Shown piece after piece: positions 17,163-25,271 of a stretch of 64,000 bases of DNA. The stretch lies in NCBI GenBank assembly GCA_022828145.1, contig JAJEJA010000073.1:124001-188000 (forward strand). Reading direction: 5' to 3'. The number at the start of each line of letters is the position of its first letter. Positions within the stretch are counted from its first letter, which is position 1. This DNA is from Candidatus Poribacteria bacterium. Lineage in GTDB: Bacteria > Poribacteria > WGA-4E > WGA-3G. Position numbers and translations under genes: made by a program. Below the pieces are notes generated by a model that was given only the letters and a program-made list of their open reading frames with translations, had not been told where the DNA came from and did not search any database.

Positions 17163-18896
17163 TCATTCCGTAATAACCGTTTCCTCACCAAGCATATCAA
17201 TAATTTTCACAGCAACGCGGGCATCAGGACGCGGCAGCGATACCGTGTATTCTCCCTCAACAAAATCAGTCTTTTTCTTTGGAACATCGCTCTCAACTAT
17301 TTTGAAATGCTCACCTGAATAATCAGTATCAATCAGCACACAATCAATTTGTGCGCGAAAATCGTCAATCTGTTCGTCAAAGAGGGTGCGGTCTATATCC
17401 ATACGTGCTAAGATGGTTGGACTAATATAATCTTCAATGGTGATAGTGACGTTATCCCTGTCTCTTTCAAATTGGACATCTGCTTCTGCGGGTGCGTAGG
17501 TGGTGACACCGTCGCGTTGAATATCACGGACAATGATTTTGTTTATGGGCCGTTGTCGGTTTTCCTTTTCAAGTGCCTCGTGGATTCCGATTTCACTGCC
17601 GTTGCATAAGACTGTGATGTCGCGCGTCTCATCTGGACGGTTTTTGAGTTCATCCTTGATAGTTTGAATATCTAAAGGGGTGAGAGGCTTATTTAGGTCA
17701 ATGATTTTAACAAGTGTTCCATCTAATGTCCCATCAAAGAAAGCTGCATTACGATCAGTTTCAACACCGTATTTTGCAGTAACAATGGTTTTGAGTTCAT
17801 GCTCTGTTTGGAAGTCGTAATTATTAACTCGGTAATGGAGAATTCCTCGGGGGGGGGGGGGCAGCCCCTGTAGTCTTTTTATTGTCGTTTGAATTGCACC
17901 TTTGTTCAGGTCAGTTGCGATCCAACGTCTACCAAGTTTTTCCGCTACAGCTGCGGTGGTTCCACTACCAACAAAACAATCAAGTACGATGGAGTCTTCA
18001 TTACTTGAGGCTTTGATGATTCGTTTAAGGAGTGCTTCGGGTTTTTGGGTAGGATAACCTACACTTTCTGTCCCCGCAGCTGCAACATAATTAAACGATA
18101 AAATGTCTTTCCATATATCAGTTAGTGGTTCTCCTTTATCATCTTTCAAATATAATTTATTTCCTCTTCTCGTTATTCTAAATAGACCATTTTCATCTTT
18201 ATCTTTGTAATTCTTTTCAATAAATTTCTCGTCTCTTGGTCTGTATTGTTTATTAAAGATGTACTTCATCGGATTTTTTCTGTAATATAGAATATTCCCT
18301 GTTGCGTAAATCCACTTATTTGCCTGCCCTTTGAACCCCGCAACGTTTATGGAAGCAGTATCCCAAGTAATTTCACTGACGAAATTATCCTTCCCAAAAA
18401 CTTCATCCATAATTAACTTCAGATAATGACTAAAAGTCTGATCACAATGCAGATAAAGAGATCCCTTATCTGATAACAATTGGTACATCAAGATAAGACG
18501 TTCATACATGAACTGGAGATAGGTGTCGTTTTTCCAAATGTCTGTGTATTGTATTTGTTCAGCAACAGAATGGTCTTCTCCGTCCAATTTTTTTTCTTTA
18601 TCGCGTAATGCAACCTTTCTAACATAATCTGCACCGCTGGCAAAAGGTGGATCAATATAGATAAGGTCTATTTTATCTCGGAAACCTTGTACAAGGAGTG
18701 TTGAGAGGATTTCTTTGTTGTCTCCGTGAAATAGTAGATTGGGACCATCTTTAAAGTTATCGTAAGTCGGTTCTTTTGCTGGGTTTTCAACGTTATAGGA
18801 ATCTACTAATTGAGCGGGATAGGCGTTTACTGTGTCTAATGGTCGTTTGCCTACCCAGTGGAGCATGGGTCTACCTTTAGTTGGGGTGATTCTCAT
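17163..18896 (-). CDS. Type III DNA methyltransferase (Mod 2) with an in-frame poly-C tract
   Basis: Beta-class DNA methyltransferase, 577 aa, starting at 18896 ([10 protein letters not shown]) after AAGGAT. The catalytic DPPF motif is at 82-85 ([10 protein letters not shown]). The SAM motif [19 protein letters not shown] is at about 307-325. Twenty-odd residues later the coding strand has 13 consecutive C (17861-17849), translating to PPPP at 346-349 (GLPPPPRGI). Loss or gain of one C would shift the frame and remove the last ~230 residues. Homopolymer-driven switching is known for type III mod genes of host-adapted bacteria. Partners: Res at 20203-22863 and the unknown 356-aa gene between them. 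Confidence 0.85.
   Translation of the reverse strand: MRITPTKGRPMLHWVGKRPLDTVNAYPAQLVDSYNVENPAKEPTYDNFKDGPNLLFHGDNKEILSTLLVQGFRDKIDLIYIDPPFASGADYVRKVALRDKEKKLDGEDHSVAEQIQYTDIWKNDTYLQFMYERLILMYQLLSDKGSLYLHCDQTFSHYLKLIMDEVFGKDNFVSEITWDTASINVAGFKGQANKWIYATGNILYYRKNPMKYIFNKQYRPRDEKFIEKNYKDKDENGLFRITRRGNKLYLKDDKGEPLTDIWKDILSFNYVAAAGTESVGYPTQKPEALLKRIIKASSNEDSIVLDCFVGSGTTAAVAEKLGRRWIATDLNKGAIQTTIKRLQGLPPPPRGILHYRVNNYDFQTEHELKTIVTAKYGVETDRNAAFFDGTLDGTLVKIIDLNKPLTPLDIQTIKDELKNRPDETRDITVLCNGSEIGIHEALEKENRQRPINKIIVRDIQRDGVTTYAPAEADVQFERDRDNVTITIEDYISPTILARMDIDRTLFDEQIDDFRAQIDCVLIDTDYSGEHFKIVESDVPKKKTDFVEGEYTVSLPRPDARVAVKIIDMLGEETVITE
17849..17861. repeat. G13/C13 homopolymer inside mod 2
   Basis: Thirteen G on the plus strand (C on the coding strand), by far the longest homopolymer I see in the window. 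At 13 the reading frame is intact. It is a candidate slipped-strand phase-variation site. Sequencing-length error is the main alternative. Confidence 0.85.
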
Positions 18897-19011
18897 TGTG
18901 TTATCCTTCTTGCATTTGTTTAGCAGTAGTAATTTGTCCGTGTTCAAAGATCTTAAATTGATGTTTTGGGTATGTAAGATTTTGACATTTTCCACACTCA
19001 CAATCAATTTG

Positions 19012-20082
19012 CTACACTGGTAACATCAACTTTCTAAGATCCTCAGAGACTTTCATATAAAATTTATCATCTTTAGGACTATGTACAGCAGCCTTAATAA
19101 TGAATCTATATTCCTGCTGCAGCTCATACTTAAGATCTTTTACAAATAGCATAATAGGTAAATCAGTTCTTTCAGATGCATAATTCATGAATTCTTGTTT
19201 TTCCTCTCTATCCAGATAAATGACCGGTCCATGCTCTACCAAAATGAAAAAACCACTCCCACGGCCATGTAACTTGCTCAGTGTTGAGAAAAGTGTATAT
19301 AAACCAAGGTTGTTACATTTCAAGTCTTCGCCACTTTCAATCTGTTTACCGAAATCATGTCCTAACTGTTTAGCAAATGCAGTAGGGTTTTCTATTTTTG
19401 TCATGAAATCGTACTCTGGAGCAGTTTTTCTCATTTGTTCTTCTCTTTCATAATTTAGTTTTGGGTCAATGGATGTACAATACAACCAGAAATCATCACG
19501 ATTTTCCCAAGTGACATCTAACGCTAATTGATCTTCTGTATTAAACGAGGAACCAGGTATACTTTTCCTTATAACTTCCATTTCCTCACTTCCCCGTTTC
19601 CACCAATCGAGATTCTCTTTGTATTTACATTCTGAATTATCTTTTACTAACCCTGAATCTTTTTCGTGACTTTCATAAAGGGCCGGAGTTCCAAGCTGAA
19701 GCAAGTCCGATGGTTTAGATGACACCGGTGAATGTTCCTTTTTAGAATATTTAATTAATCCATCTGATTCGGAATACGGGTGCCTAACTCCTGACATAAT
19801 TCCATTCAAATCTACAAAGTGAACATCTACTCTATATGACAACTCTTGTGGGGTAGCTGACTCCATGTTTTTTAAAGCATCTCCATACTCATTAAAAAAG
19901 TTTTCATGAAGTTTAGTTTCTCCTATTGTATTTAGTGCTTCTATTACTGAACCTAAATGATTAGGTGGTTGTTTAAGTTGCGTTAGTGAAAATGTCGACT
20001 TTATTGTAGTTGTAGAGATTATTGATTTGTTTGCTGCTTGGTAATAAAAGCGATGAATTGGGTGTAGTGTGTCTTTCTTCAT
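19012..20082 (-). CDS. Uncharacterised 356-aa protein between Res 2 and Mod 2
   Basis: I do not recognise a family. The sequence opens [20 protein letters not shown], is soluble with no TM segment, and has a C-terminal alpha/beta-looking part ([20 protein letters not shown], then [20 protein letters not shown]). The YRF..K ending of the last strand recalls proteins that sense or bind small ligands, but this is not diagnostic. It lies in the same orientation, 115 bp upstream of mod 2 and 120 bp downstream of res 2, so it probably belongs to the same system. Confidence 0.6.
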   Translation of the reverse strand: MKKDTLHPIHRFYYQAANKSIISTTTIKSTFSLTQLKQPPNHLGSVIEALNTIGETKLHENFFNEYGDALKNMESATPQELSYRVDVHFVDLNGIMSGVRHPYSESDGLIKYSKKEHSPVSSKPSDLLQLGTPALYESHEKDSGLVKDNSECKYKENLDWWKRGSEEMEVIRKSIPGSSFNTEDQLALDVTWENRDDFWLYCTSIDPKLNYEREEQMRKTAPEYDFMTKIENPTAFAKQLGHDFGKQIESGEDLKCNNLGLYTLFSTLSKLHGRGSGFFILVEHGPVIYLDREEKQEFMNYASERTDLPIMLFVKDLKYELQQEYRFIIKAAVHSPKDDKFYMKVSEDLRKLMLPV

Positions 20083-20202
20083 TAAATACCTGATTGTTTT
20101 TAGTCATTTTAAGTTTTGTATTATCCCTATATCAGCAATTGCAGTGAACTACTCCTTAAAGATACAGTACCAGTTTTGGAAGTCTCGATTCAGAGATCGC
20201 CC

Positions 20203-22863
20203 CTACGAGAGTTTTACACCTATTCCATCGTTGCGGATCCACGCGAGGACATTATCAATTTCGTCAAGGTTTTCTCTGAGAAAATCAGTATCTGTATAGA
20301 TGATGTGATATTTGAAACGGTCATTGGATTGCATCTTTTCTAAACGTTCAACCGCTTTCTTTTTTGCTTTGACTGTCTCGTTATTTCGGTCTCTCACAGA
20401 TTTTATCTCAACGATGTAGAATTCGCCTGTCTTTTTTACGATTACAAAGTCGGGAAAATAGCGGTGAAAATTGCCGTCTTCACCCTTATATTCAAAATGG
20501 AAATCGGTCTTTTTAGTATCTGTCAAACCACCCGTAAATAGAAATATGTCCACATCTTCCATCGTAGAATTCAGGGAACTCAGGATTACTTCAAAAAATA
20601 CTCGTTCTGGTTTGGTGTCGAAGTTGTAGGGCATATAGTGGAAACTTATACTGTGTTCGTCCGGTAAATCTTCTTCACTGAAGAGAAGTCTATCGTCTTT
20701 CATCCGCTCAGCGGTACGTTTTTGAATGCGTAATCTGTGGATATAGTTGCCGTTAGTGTCCTGTTCAAAAAGAGGGTTTCCGTTAGTGTCGTGTGTATGA
20801 ATGAGTGCAAGTACCTCTTTGATCTCTTCCTTGATCTCTTTGTAATTTTGCATTTGGCTTTCGACTTGTTGAAACAACGGATAGATGTGTGCGTTTGGCA
20901 CTTCACCTTCGGGGTAGAGTTTATTTATATCCTTAAGTGTTTTCATCACTGGAAGATGATAGTTTGTTGCAATCCGTCGTGCAAGCGTGTAGCAATCTGT
21001 TGTGCGGTTTGTAACTTCAATATTATCACTTTCTCCAGTGTCTATAAATGGTGAGGTTGTTCCACGGTTCGTAAAGTCGGGTGTTAATATCCTGCGGACA
21101 ATTGGTGATGGTTCTTCTATGTCGGTAGGAAGTTCCAACTGAATCTTTGTTATTGCGCGTTCATCTCTAATGACACGGGACACTAATCGAGAAATTTCAA
21201 GTTTTGGCAATTCTGCCTTGAGAATGCGGATTTCAACGTCCTCAGTATCAACTGTGTGTCCGCTGAGTCTACCAAGGGTTGTACCGAAGTTTTCCTCTAA
21301 TTCTTTGTCTAAAATGTATCTGTTCTTTGTATCCAAGAAGATTTTAGCAGGATACGTATTGCCTTCTACTTGACGGAGGCATCGCGTAGAGGCTTGCAGA
21401 ACAAAGTTGCTGCTTGTTGTCTGTTCCTTAATCAGCGCACAAGCGAATAAACTGGGACAATTCCATCCCTCTACACCTTTACCGATGAGCAATAAGATAC
21501 GTTTTTGATTGTCTGAATCGTTAAGGCTGTTGAATTCGTCAATTTCGGCTTGACTGGATTTTTGTGTGTTAACGAGTATCAAGGTGGAACTCTGACCAAT
21601 TTCTGCTAATGCCTTTTCAATATATATTCTTGATGTGTCAAGATGTTCTTGGGTCTTAAAATAGAAGGCGATTTTAGCTTTTGCACCGTTAGGTAGGGTT
21701 ACGTCACTGTAGTTTTCAAAAAACACTTCTATAACGTTCTGGATGACTTCTTCCTCAGAACCATCTCCGATATGGTAATGAACAATGCCTTTGTGTAGAC
21801 TCTTAAGGATGTTATCCTCAATTCCTTCACCGAGGCTATACCATGCGACGACTTCACGGAGCACTTGTTTTTTATAGTACGGTGTACCGGTAGTGTTGAT
21901 AACTGCAATCAAGTCGGTCTTGTCATCTATGTAGTTGACGGTTTCCCGTACCCGTTTGAGTTCCCTGTCCATTTTGTTTCCATAAGTATGGTGTGCTTCG
22001 TCTGAGAAGACACCTAAACTGGGTAGACTTGTGATTTTTTGTAATCGTAGATTCGCTTCTAATTCTGCCTGTTCCTTTTTCTCCTCAAATTCAAACAGCG
22101 ATTGGTTTTTACGTTGTTTCAAGTTTGCTCTTAGACTTATTTTTTCTGTATTCGTGACGATAACGTTGTAAGTACTATCCGATTGAACTTGAATATCCTT
22201 TGCACCAGACTGTGGATAGGTGATTTTGAGATTAGCAAGAAAATCACGATGTAGACTGGACGGTAGAATCTGCTCAAAAGGGATATCGCTTATTTCACGT
22301 AGACTTTCAATGATAGTCGTGCCAGGGGCAAAAACAAGGGCGTTTTTCATGAAATTGGCGTCAGGATAGCGGAGTGCCATCGCGAATTCAGTTGCAATAA
22401 TGGTACCGATGAGAACCGTCTTACCTGTACCCATTGCCAGCGCAAAGATATAACTTGGATACGGAAGCGTTACTGCTTCATGAACGGGATTGAGTTGGTT
22501 TTCCTTAACGTAATCCGAATCATTTTTTATTCTATCAAGCACCATGTCAACATTTTTGATCCACTGTAGTTGATCTGGGGCAATTGGAATGCCGATTGCT
22601 TCAAAAAAATCTCTTTTATCAGAGTAATAGTGTTTGTAGAGGTCGACAATATGCGATGTGTTTCGGACGAGTCTTAAATACCAATAGAGTTCAAGGGATT
22701 GGAATTGTGGTTCGCGGAGGTATTTGAGTATGATGTTTTCTTCAACTTCACCTTCGAACTGGTAACGTAGGACTTCTCCGATGAGAGGATATTCTTGGCA
22801 GGTATATCCATCTTTTCGCCAGTTTAGTGTGTCTTCACGAAGTTTTTCAAAAAGGTGCTGCAT
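20203..22863 (-). CDS. Type III-like restriction enzyme Res subunit 2
   Basis: SF2 helicase/nuclease, 886 aa. Walker A AMGTGKT ends at residue 149, DEAHH (GVFSDEAHH) is at 288-292, and a motif VI-like QASTRCLRQVEGN follows in the second RecA domain. The C-terminal nuclease core YFPDFVIV...FYIVEIKSV gives the PD...E-x-K signature. It has diverged from Res 1 (different Walker A and nuclease flanks), so the two systems are not a recent duplication. AGGAAA lies upstream of the ATG. It heads the operon res2, 356-aa gene, mod2, the reverse of the common mod-then-res order. Confidence 0.85.
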   Translation of the reverse strand: MQHLFEKLREDTLNWRKDGYTCQEYPLIGEVLRYQFEGEVEENIILKYLREPQFQSLELYWYLRLVRNTSHIVDLYKHYYSDKRDFFEAIGIPIAPDQLQWIKNVDMVLDRIKNDSDYVKENQLNPVHEAVTLPYPSYIFALAMGTGKTVLIGTIIATEFAMALRYPDANFMKNALVFAPGTTIIESLREISDIPFEQILPSSLHRDFLANLKITYPQSGAKDIQVQSDSTYNVIVTNTEKISLRANLKQRKNQSLFEFEEKKEQAELEANLRLQKITSLPSLGVFSDEAHHTYGNKMDRELKRVRETVNYIDDKTDLIAVINTTGTPYYKKQVLREVVAWYSLGEGIEDNILKSLHKGIVHYHIGDGSEEEVIQNVIEVFFENYSDVTLPNGAKAKIAFYFKTQEHLDTSRIYIEKALAEIGQSSTLILVNTQKSSQAEIDEFNSLNDSDNQKRILLLIGKGVEGWNCPSLFACALIKEQTTSSNFVLQASTRCLRQVEGNTYPAKIFLDTKNRYILDKELEENFGTTLGRLSGHTVDTEDVEIRILKAELPKLEISRLVSRVIRDERAITKIQLELPTDIEEPSPIVRRILTPDFTNRGTTSPFIDTGESDNIEVTNRTTDCYTLARRIATNYHLPVMKTLKDINKLYPEGEVPNAHIYPLFQQVESQMQNYKEIKEEIKEVLALIHTHDTNGNPLFEQDTNGNYIHRLRIQKRTAERMKDDRLLFSEEDLPDEHSISFHYMPYNFDTKPERVFFEVILSSLNSTMEDVDIFLFTGGLTDTKKTDFHFEYKGEDGNFHRYFPDFVIVKKTGEFYIVEIKSVRDRNNETVKAKKKAVERLEKMQSNDRFKYHIIYTDTDFLRENLDEIDNVLAWIRNDGIGVKLS

Positions 22864-23033
22864 TTAAGCGTGTTTCCTGAATCTGTGTGTAAAGTAATGT
22901 TTTTAGTGTCCGTTCCCTCTAAGTTGCACCATTAGAAGCGGAATTGAGTTCATGAAGGGCATTCTCAATTATTTGATCTTTGTTGCATGCATGTCGTTAT
23001 ACCTTATTAGGTGTGTTACTCAATATCTTTGGC

Positions 23034-23081
23034 AATTATACCATGCTCGTGCAAAATACCGCAAACAAAAGTTAACAACAA
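23034..23081. repeat. Upstream shared sequence, copy 2
   Basis: Counterpart of 12981-13027, with the same orientation relative to the downstream gene. See that entry for the comparison. Confidence 0.5.
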
Positions 23082-23092
23082 TCACATTTTTA

Positions 23093-23122
23093 TTTACATT
23101 CTATTTAATCTTGTGTTATAAT
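23093..23122 (+). promoter_or_regulatory. Sigma70-type promoter for the DUF4268-type gene
   Basis: TTTACA (23093-23098), 18-bp spacer, TATAAT (23117-23122), about 50 bp before the ATG at 23171. Confidence 0.65.
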
Positions 23123-23170
23123 CTTGCAAAAATGTAAACACAATGAGACTTTGAATAGGAGACCACATAA

Positions 23171-24136
23171 ATGATCGAAAAACTTTCACGTCTTGAGGAA
23201 GTTGAACTACGAGAAGTCTGGGACAATGAACCAGGACGTTTCACGCCTTGGTTGGCAGATGAAGAAAATCTTGGTCTGCTTGGTGATACACTTGGTTTAC
23301 AACTTGAACTTGAAGGAATGGAGATAAAAGGTGAAGGGTTTCAAGCTGATATCCTTTGCAAAGATACAGAAGATAACTCGTGGGTAATTATAGAAAACCA
23401 ATTGGAAGAAACCGATTATAAACACTTGGGACAAACCTTGACTTATGCAGCAGGTTTAAATGCTAACACGATAGTATGGATAGCAAAGAAATTCAAAGAT
23501 GAACACCGGGCAGTTTTTGACAAATTAAATGAAATTACAGATGAACGCTATCGGTACTTTGGAGTGGAAATTAAAGTATGGAAAATAAATAATTCAGTTC
23601 CTGCGCCGCAATTTAATATAGTTTGTAAACCGAATAATGTGACCCGATCAATTTCCACGGTTTCAACCAATGATTGGAAAACAAATTATTGGTCCAAATT
23701 CAGAGAGCACTTGCTGTTTAAGAACAGCAGGTTTAAAATATACAAACCACAACCTATCAATGCAGTAATTTTTGGTATCGGTCGTGCAGGTTTTAATTTA
23801 GAAGCCCGAATCAGCAAACAAATTGGAAGAATTGGAATTAGGTTATTGATTAAGATTGATGATGCTATTGCTTATTTTCGCCAGTTATATTCAGAAAATG
23901 ATAGCATTGAAGAAGAGATAGGAGAAAAATTGGAATGGGAGGAAAATCCAAATAAGATAGCTTCTGTGGTATCTCTTCATAATAGCGATCATTCCCCAGA
24001 AAAAGAAGAAGATTGGGCGAAACAACATGCTTGGCTTGCAGAGAAATTAGAATTGTTTTCCAACGTATTTCGGCAACGCATACAAAATCTTGATCCTTCT
24101 GACGTTCCACTCGAAGATGTGGATGATACAGAATAA
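23171..24136 (+). CDS. DUF4268-type protein with PD-(D/E)XK nuclease-like N-terminus
   Basis: 321 aa. The N-terminal ~150 residues follow the pattern FTPWLADEENLGLLGDTLGL, then GFQADILCKDTEDNSWVIIENQLEETDYKHLGQTLTYAAG. Here the acidic residue of ADIL and the E-N-Q of IIENQLE occupy the active-site positions of restriction-type nucleases (Q replacing the usual K). The C-terminal half is the associated helical domain (NDWKTNYWSKFREHL, then KQIGRIGIRLLIK). Families like this are often found in defence islands as stand-alone nucleases. AGGAG precedes the start. It is transcribed alone from its own promoter. Confidence 0.7.
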   Translation: MIEKLSRLEEVELREVWDNEPGRFTPWLADEENLGLLGDTLGLQLELEGMEIKGEGFQADILCKDTEDNSWVIIENQLEETDYKHLGQTLTYAAGLNANTIVWIAKKFKDEHRAVFDKLNEITDERYRYFGVEIKVWKINNSVPAPQFNIVCKPNNVTRSISTVSTNDWKTNYWSKFREHLLFKNSRFKIYKPQPINAVIFGIGRAGFNLEARISKQIGRIGIRLLIKIDDAIAYFRQLYSENDSIEEEIGEKLEWEENPNKIASVVSLHNSDHSPEKEEDWAKQHAWLAEKLELFSNVFRQRIQNLDPSDVPLEDVDDTE

Positions 24137-24448
24137 CCTATTGAATCTAAGTATACCATTATTCGTATAAACTATCAAACTAAGGTTGACTCTACACTAA
24201 CGTGAGTGGCGGGTTCTGCGTTTCAGATTTAAGGTGGTGCAAACTGGTAATTATGCACGGGGTTGCTAAGTCGGATAGATTACGTCAGGACTTATGTATT
24301 TCTGTGAAATGGTGTACAGAATTAATCATTTTGGGATTTGACAAATTGCTATAAACCTATATGTAGACTGAATTTATAGTTTGTTTTATCAGGAAAAAAA
24401 GATACAATATTGATGACGCGTTGCCAATTATTTCGTCCGGTCTGAATA
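24137..24448. other. Intergenic region after the DUF4268-type gene
   Basis: 312 bp in which I see no gene, repeat or strong hairpin. It lies between the converging ends of the nuclease-like gene and the toxin-antitoxin pair. Confidence 0.4.
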
Positions 24449-24718
24449 TTAGAGTTCATCAAGCAATCGCTCATATTCTGTATGTGGACCGATCCAAAAC
24501 CAAACAATCACGCCATTCTCAATAACCCCAACTGCTCGGTAATTGATGTTGATACGAACAGAGTAAATTGACGCAGTATTGTGAACTTTCTTGAATTGTA
24601 GGCTTGGATGGTTTGGGTTTTCTGAAAAGAATCTGTATGCTTCTTTAGCCTGCTGTCGAACGTTACTTGGCAATTTCGCGAGCATCTGACGGAAACGTTT
24701 TGTTGTTCTTGAATTCAT
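24449..24718 (-). CDS. RelE/HigB-type toxin
   Basis: 89-aa basic protein of the RelE/ParE superfamily, opening TTKRFRQMLAKLPSNVRQQAKEAYRFF. It has the core strands SIYSVRININYRAVGVIENGVIVWFWIG that form the small toxin sheet, and a terminal acidic tail. Toxins of this type cleave ribosome-bound mRNA or poison gyrase; which one cannot be decided here. The start overlaps the antitoxin stop by 4 bp (ATGA), so it is translationally coupled behind the antitoxin. The NxxP-type segment (ENPNHPSLQFKKVH) is typical of this subgroup. Confidence 0.85.
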   Translation of the reverse strand: MNSRTTKRFRQMLAKLPSNVRQQAKEAYRFFSENPNHPSLQFKKVHNTASIYSVRININYRAVGVIENGVIVWFWIGPHTEYERLLDEL

Positions 24719-24933
24719 AACTGGTCTGGATTAAGTTCCTGTGTTTGACCACTACGATGTTCGGCAATTGCTTCAGAAGCCAGTTTGGATAGTGCCTCTT
24801 GAGAATTGGCGAATAATTTATCCCATTTTTTCTCAGATCGGATTTCAGCAAGCATCCAATCTGCAAAGGCATCTTGTTCCTTCGGTGGGAGCTTTGATGC
24901 TTCTGTAAAAGCTTGTTCAAGTCGCGTTGTCAT
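24715..24933 (-). CDS. Antitoxin of the RelE-type pair
   Basis: 72-aa acidic partner starting at 24933 (MTTRLEQAF), with GGAG 8 bp upstream. The sequence KLPPKEQDAFADWMLAEIRSEKKWDKLF is typical of small antitoxins of this kind. The promoter TTGACT-17-TAAAAT lies just upstream. It normally neutralises the toxin and represses the operon. The early long helix suggests it wraps the toxin. Confidence 0.8.
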   Translation of the reverse strand: MTTRLEQAFTEASKLPPKEQDAFADWMLAEIRSEKKWDKLFANSQEALSKLASEAIAEHRSGQTQELNPDQL

Positions 24934-24975
24934 TGAGATATCTCCATACAAAAAGTAGTTCGTTGAGTGCTATTA

Positions 24976-25004
24976 ATTTTACAGCATTTTTGGTAAATAG
25001 TCAA
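24976..25004 (-). promoter_or_regulatory. Sigma70-type promoter for the toxin-antitoxin operon
   Basis: Minus strand TTGACT (25004-24999), 17-bp spacer, TAAAAT (24981-24976), about 40 bp before the antitoxin start. Confidence 0.6.
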
Positions 25005-25082
25005 CTTATTTCTTGATAGCATAGCGTTGCAACATTATCAAGGACGCTGTTAGGTCTTCTTCTGTTTGCCATATTCTTCCTG

Positions 25083-25271
25083 TCAAAGTTCTGCGACTGC
25101 GCGTTCGAAATCTTGATAGACTTCCTCTTCGCTGGCTCCTTTATTTTGTTCGTGGACACTTTTCATTACATTCAAAAGTTTCGTCCAATTTTCAGGTGAT
25201 GTTGATTTCTTAGACATGATGACTACACAATCAATTTTCTCCTCAAAGTCACATATGATTATCTCGCTCAT
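25083..25271 (-). CDS. Small antitoxin-like protein, orphan (62 aa)
   Basis: Encodes MSEIIICDFEEK...MSKKSTSPENWTKLLNVMKSV...EEEVYQDFERAVAEL. The ATG at 25271 overlaps the stop of the M16 gene by 4 bp (ATGA), which favours it over the internal ATG at 25217. The second half (NW..LL..V, then a charged EEEVYQDFERAVAE helix) resembles small antitoxins of VapB/AbrB-like families, but no PIN or other toxin follows. A 32-bp piece of the gene is repeated at 4530-4561. Function unknown; it may be a remnant captured behind the peptidase operon. Confidence 0.5.
   Translation of the reverse strand: MSEIIICDFEEKIDCVVIMSKKSTSPENWTKLLNVMKSVHEQNKGASEEEVYQDFERAVAEL
25167..25198. repeat. 32-bp direct repeat, copy 2
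   Basis: Identical to 4530-4561, and in the same orientation. It lies inside the orphan antitoxin-like gene, encoding PENWTKLLNV on the minus strand. Confidence 0.7.

Larger units (their letters stand above)
22864..23170. other. Intergenic region upstream of the DUF4268-type gene
   Basis: No gene seen. It contains the second copy of the shared upstream sequence (23034-23081) and a clear promoter (23093-23122), both listed separately. The Res 2 gene reads away on the other strand, so this is a divergent regulatory region. Confidence 0.5.

Noticed and set aside
20737-21054. 105-aa plus-strand ORF inside Res 2
   Set aside because: Antisense to a well supported gene, with repeated VVC/FVI composition typical of shadow frames.
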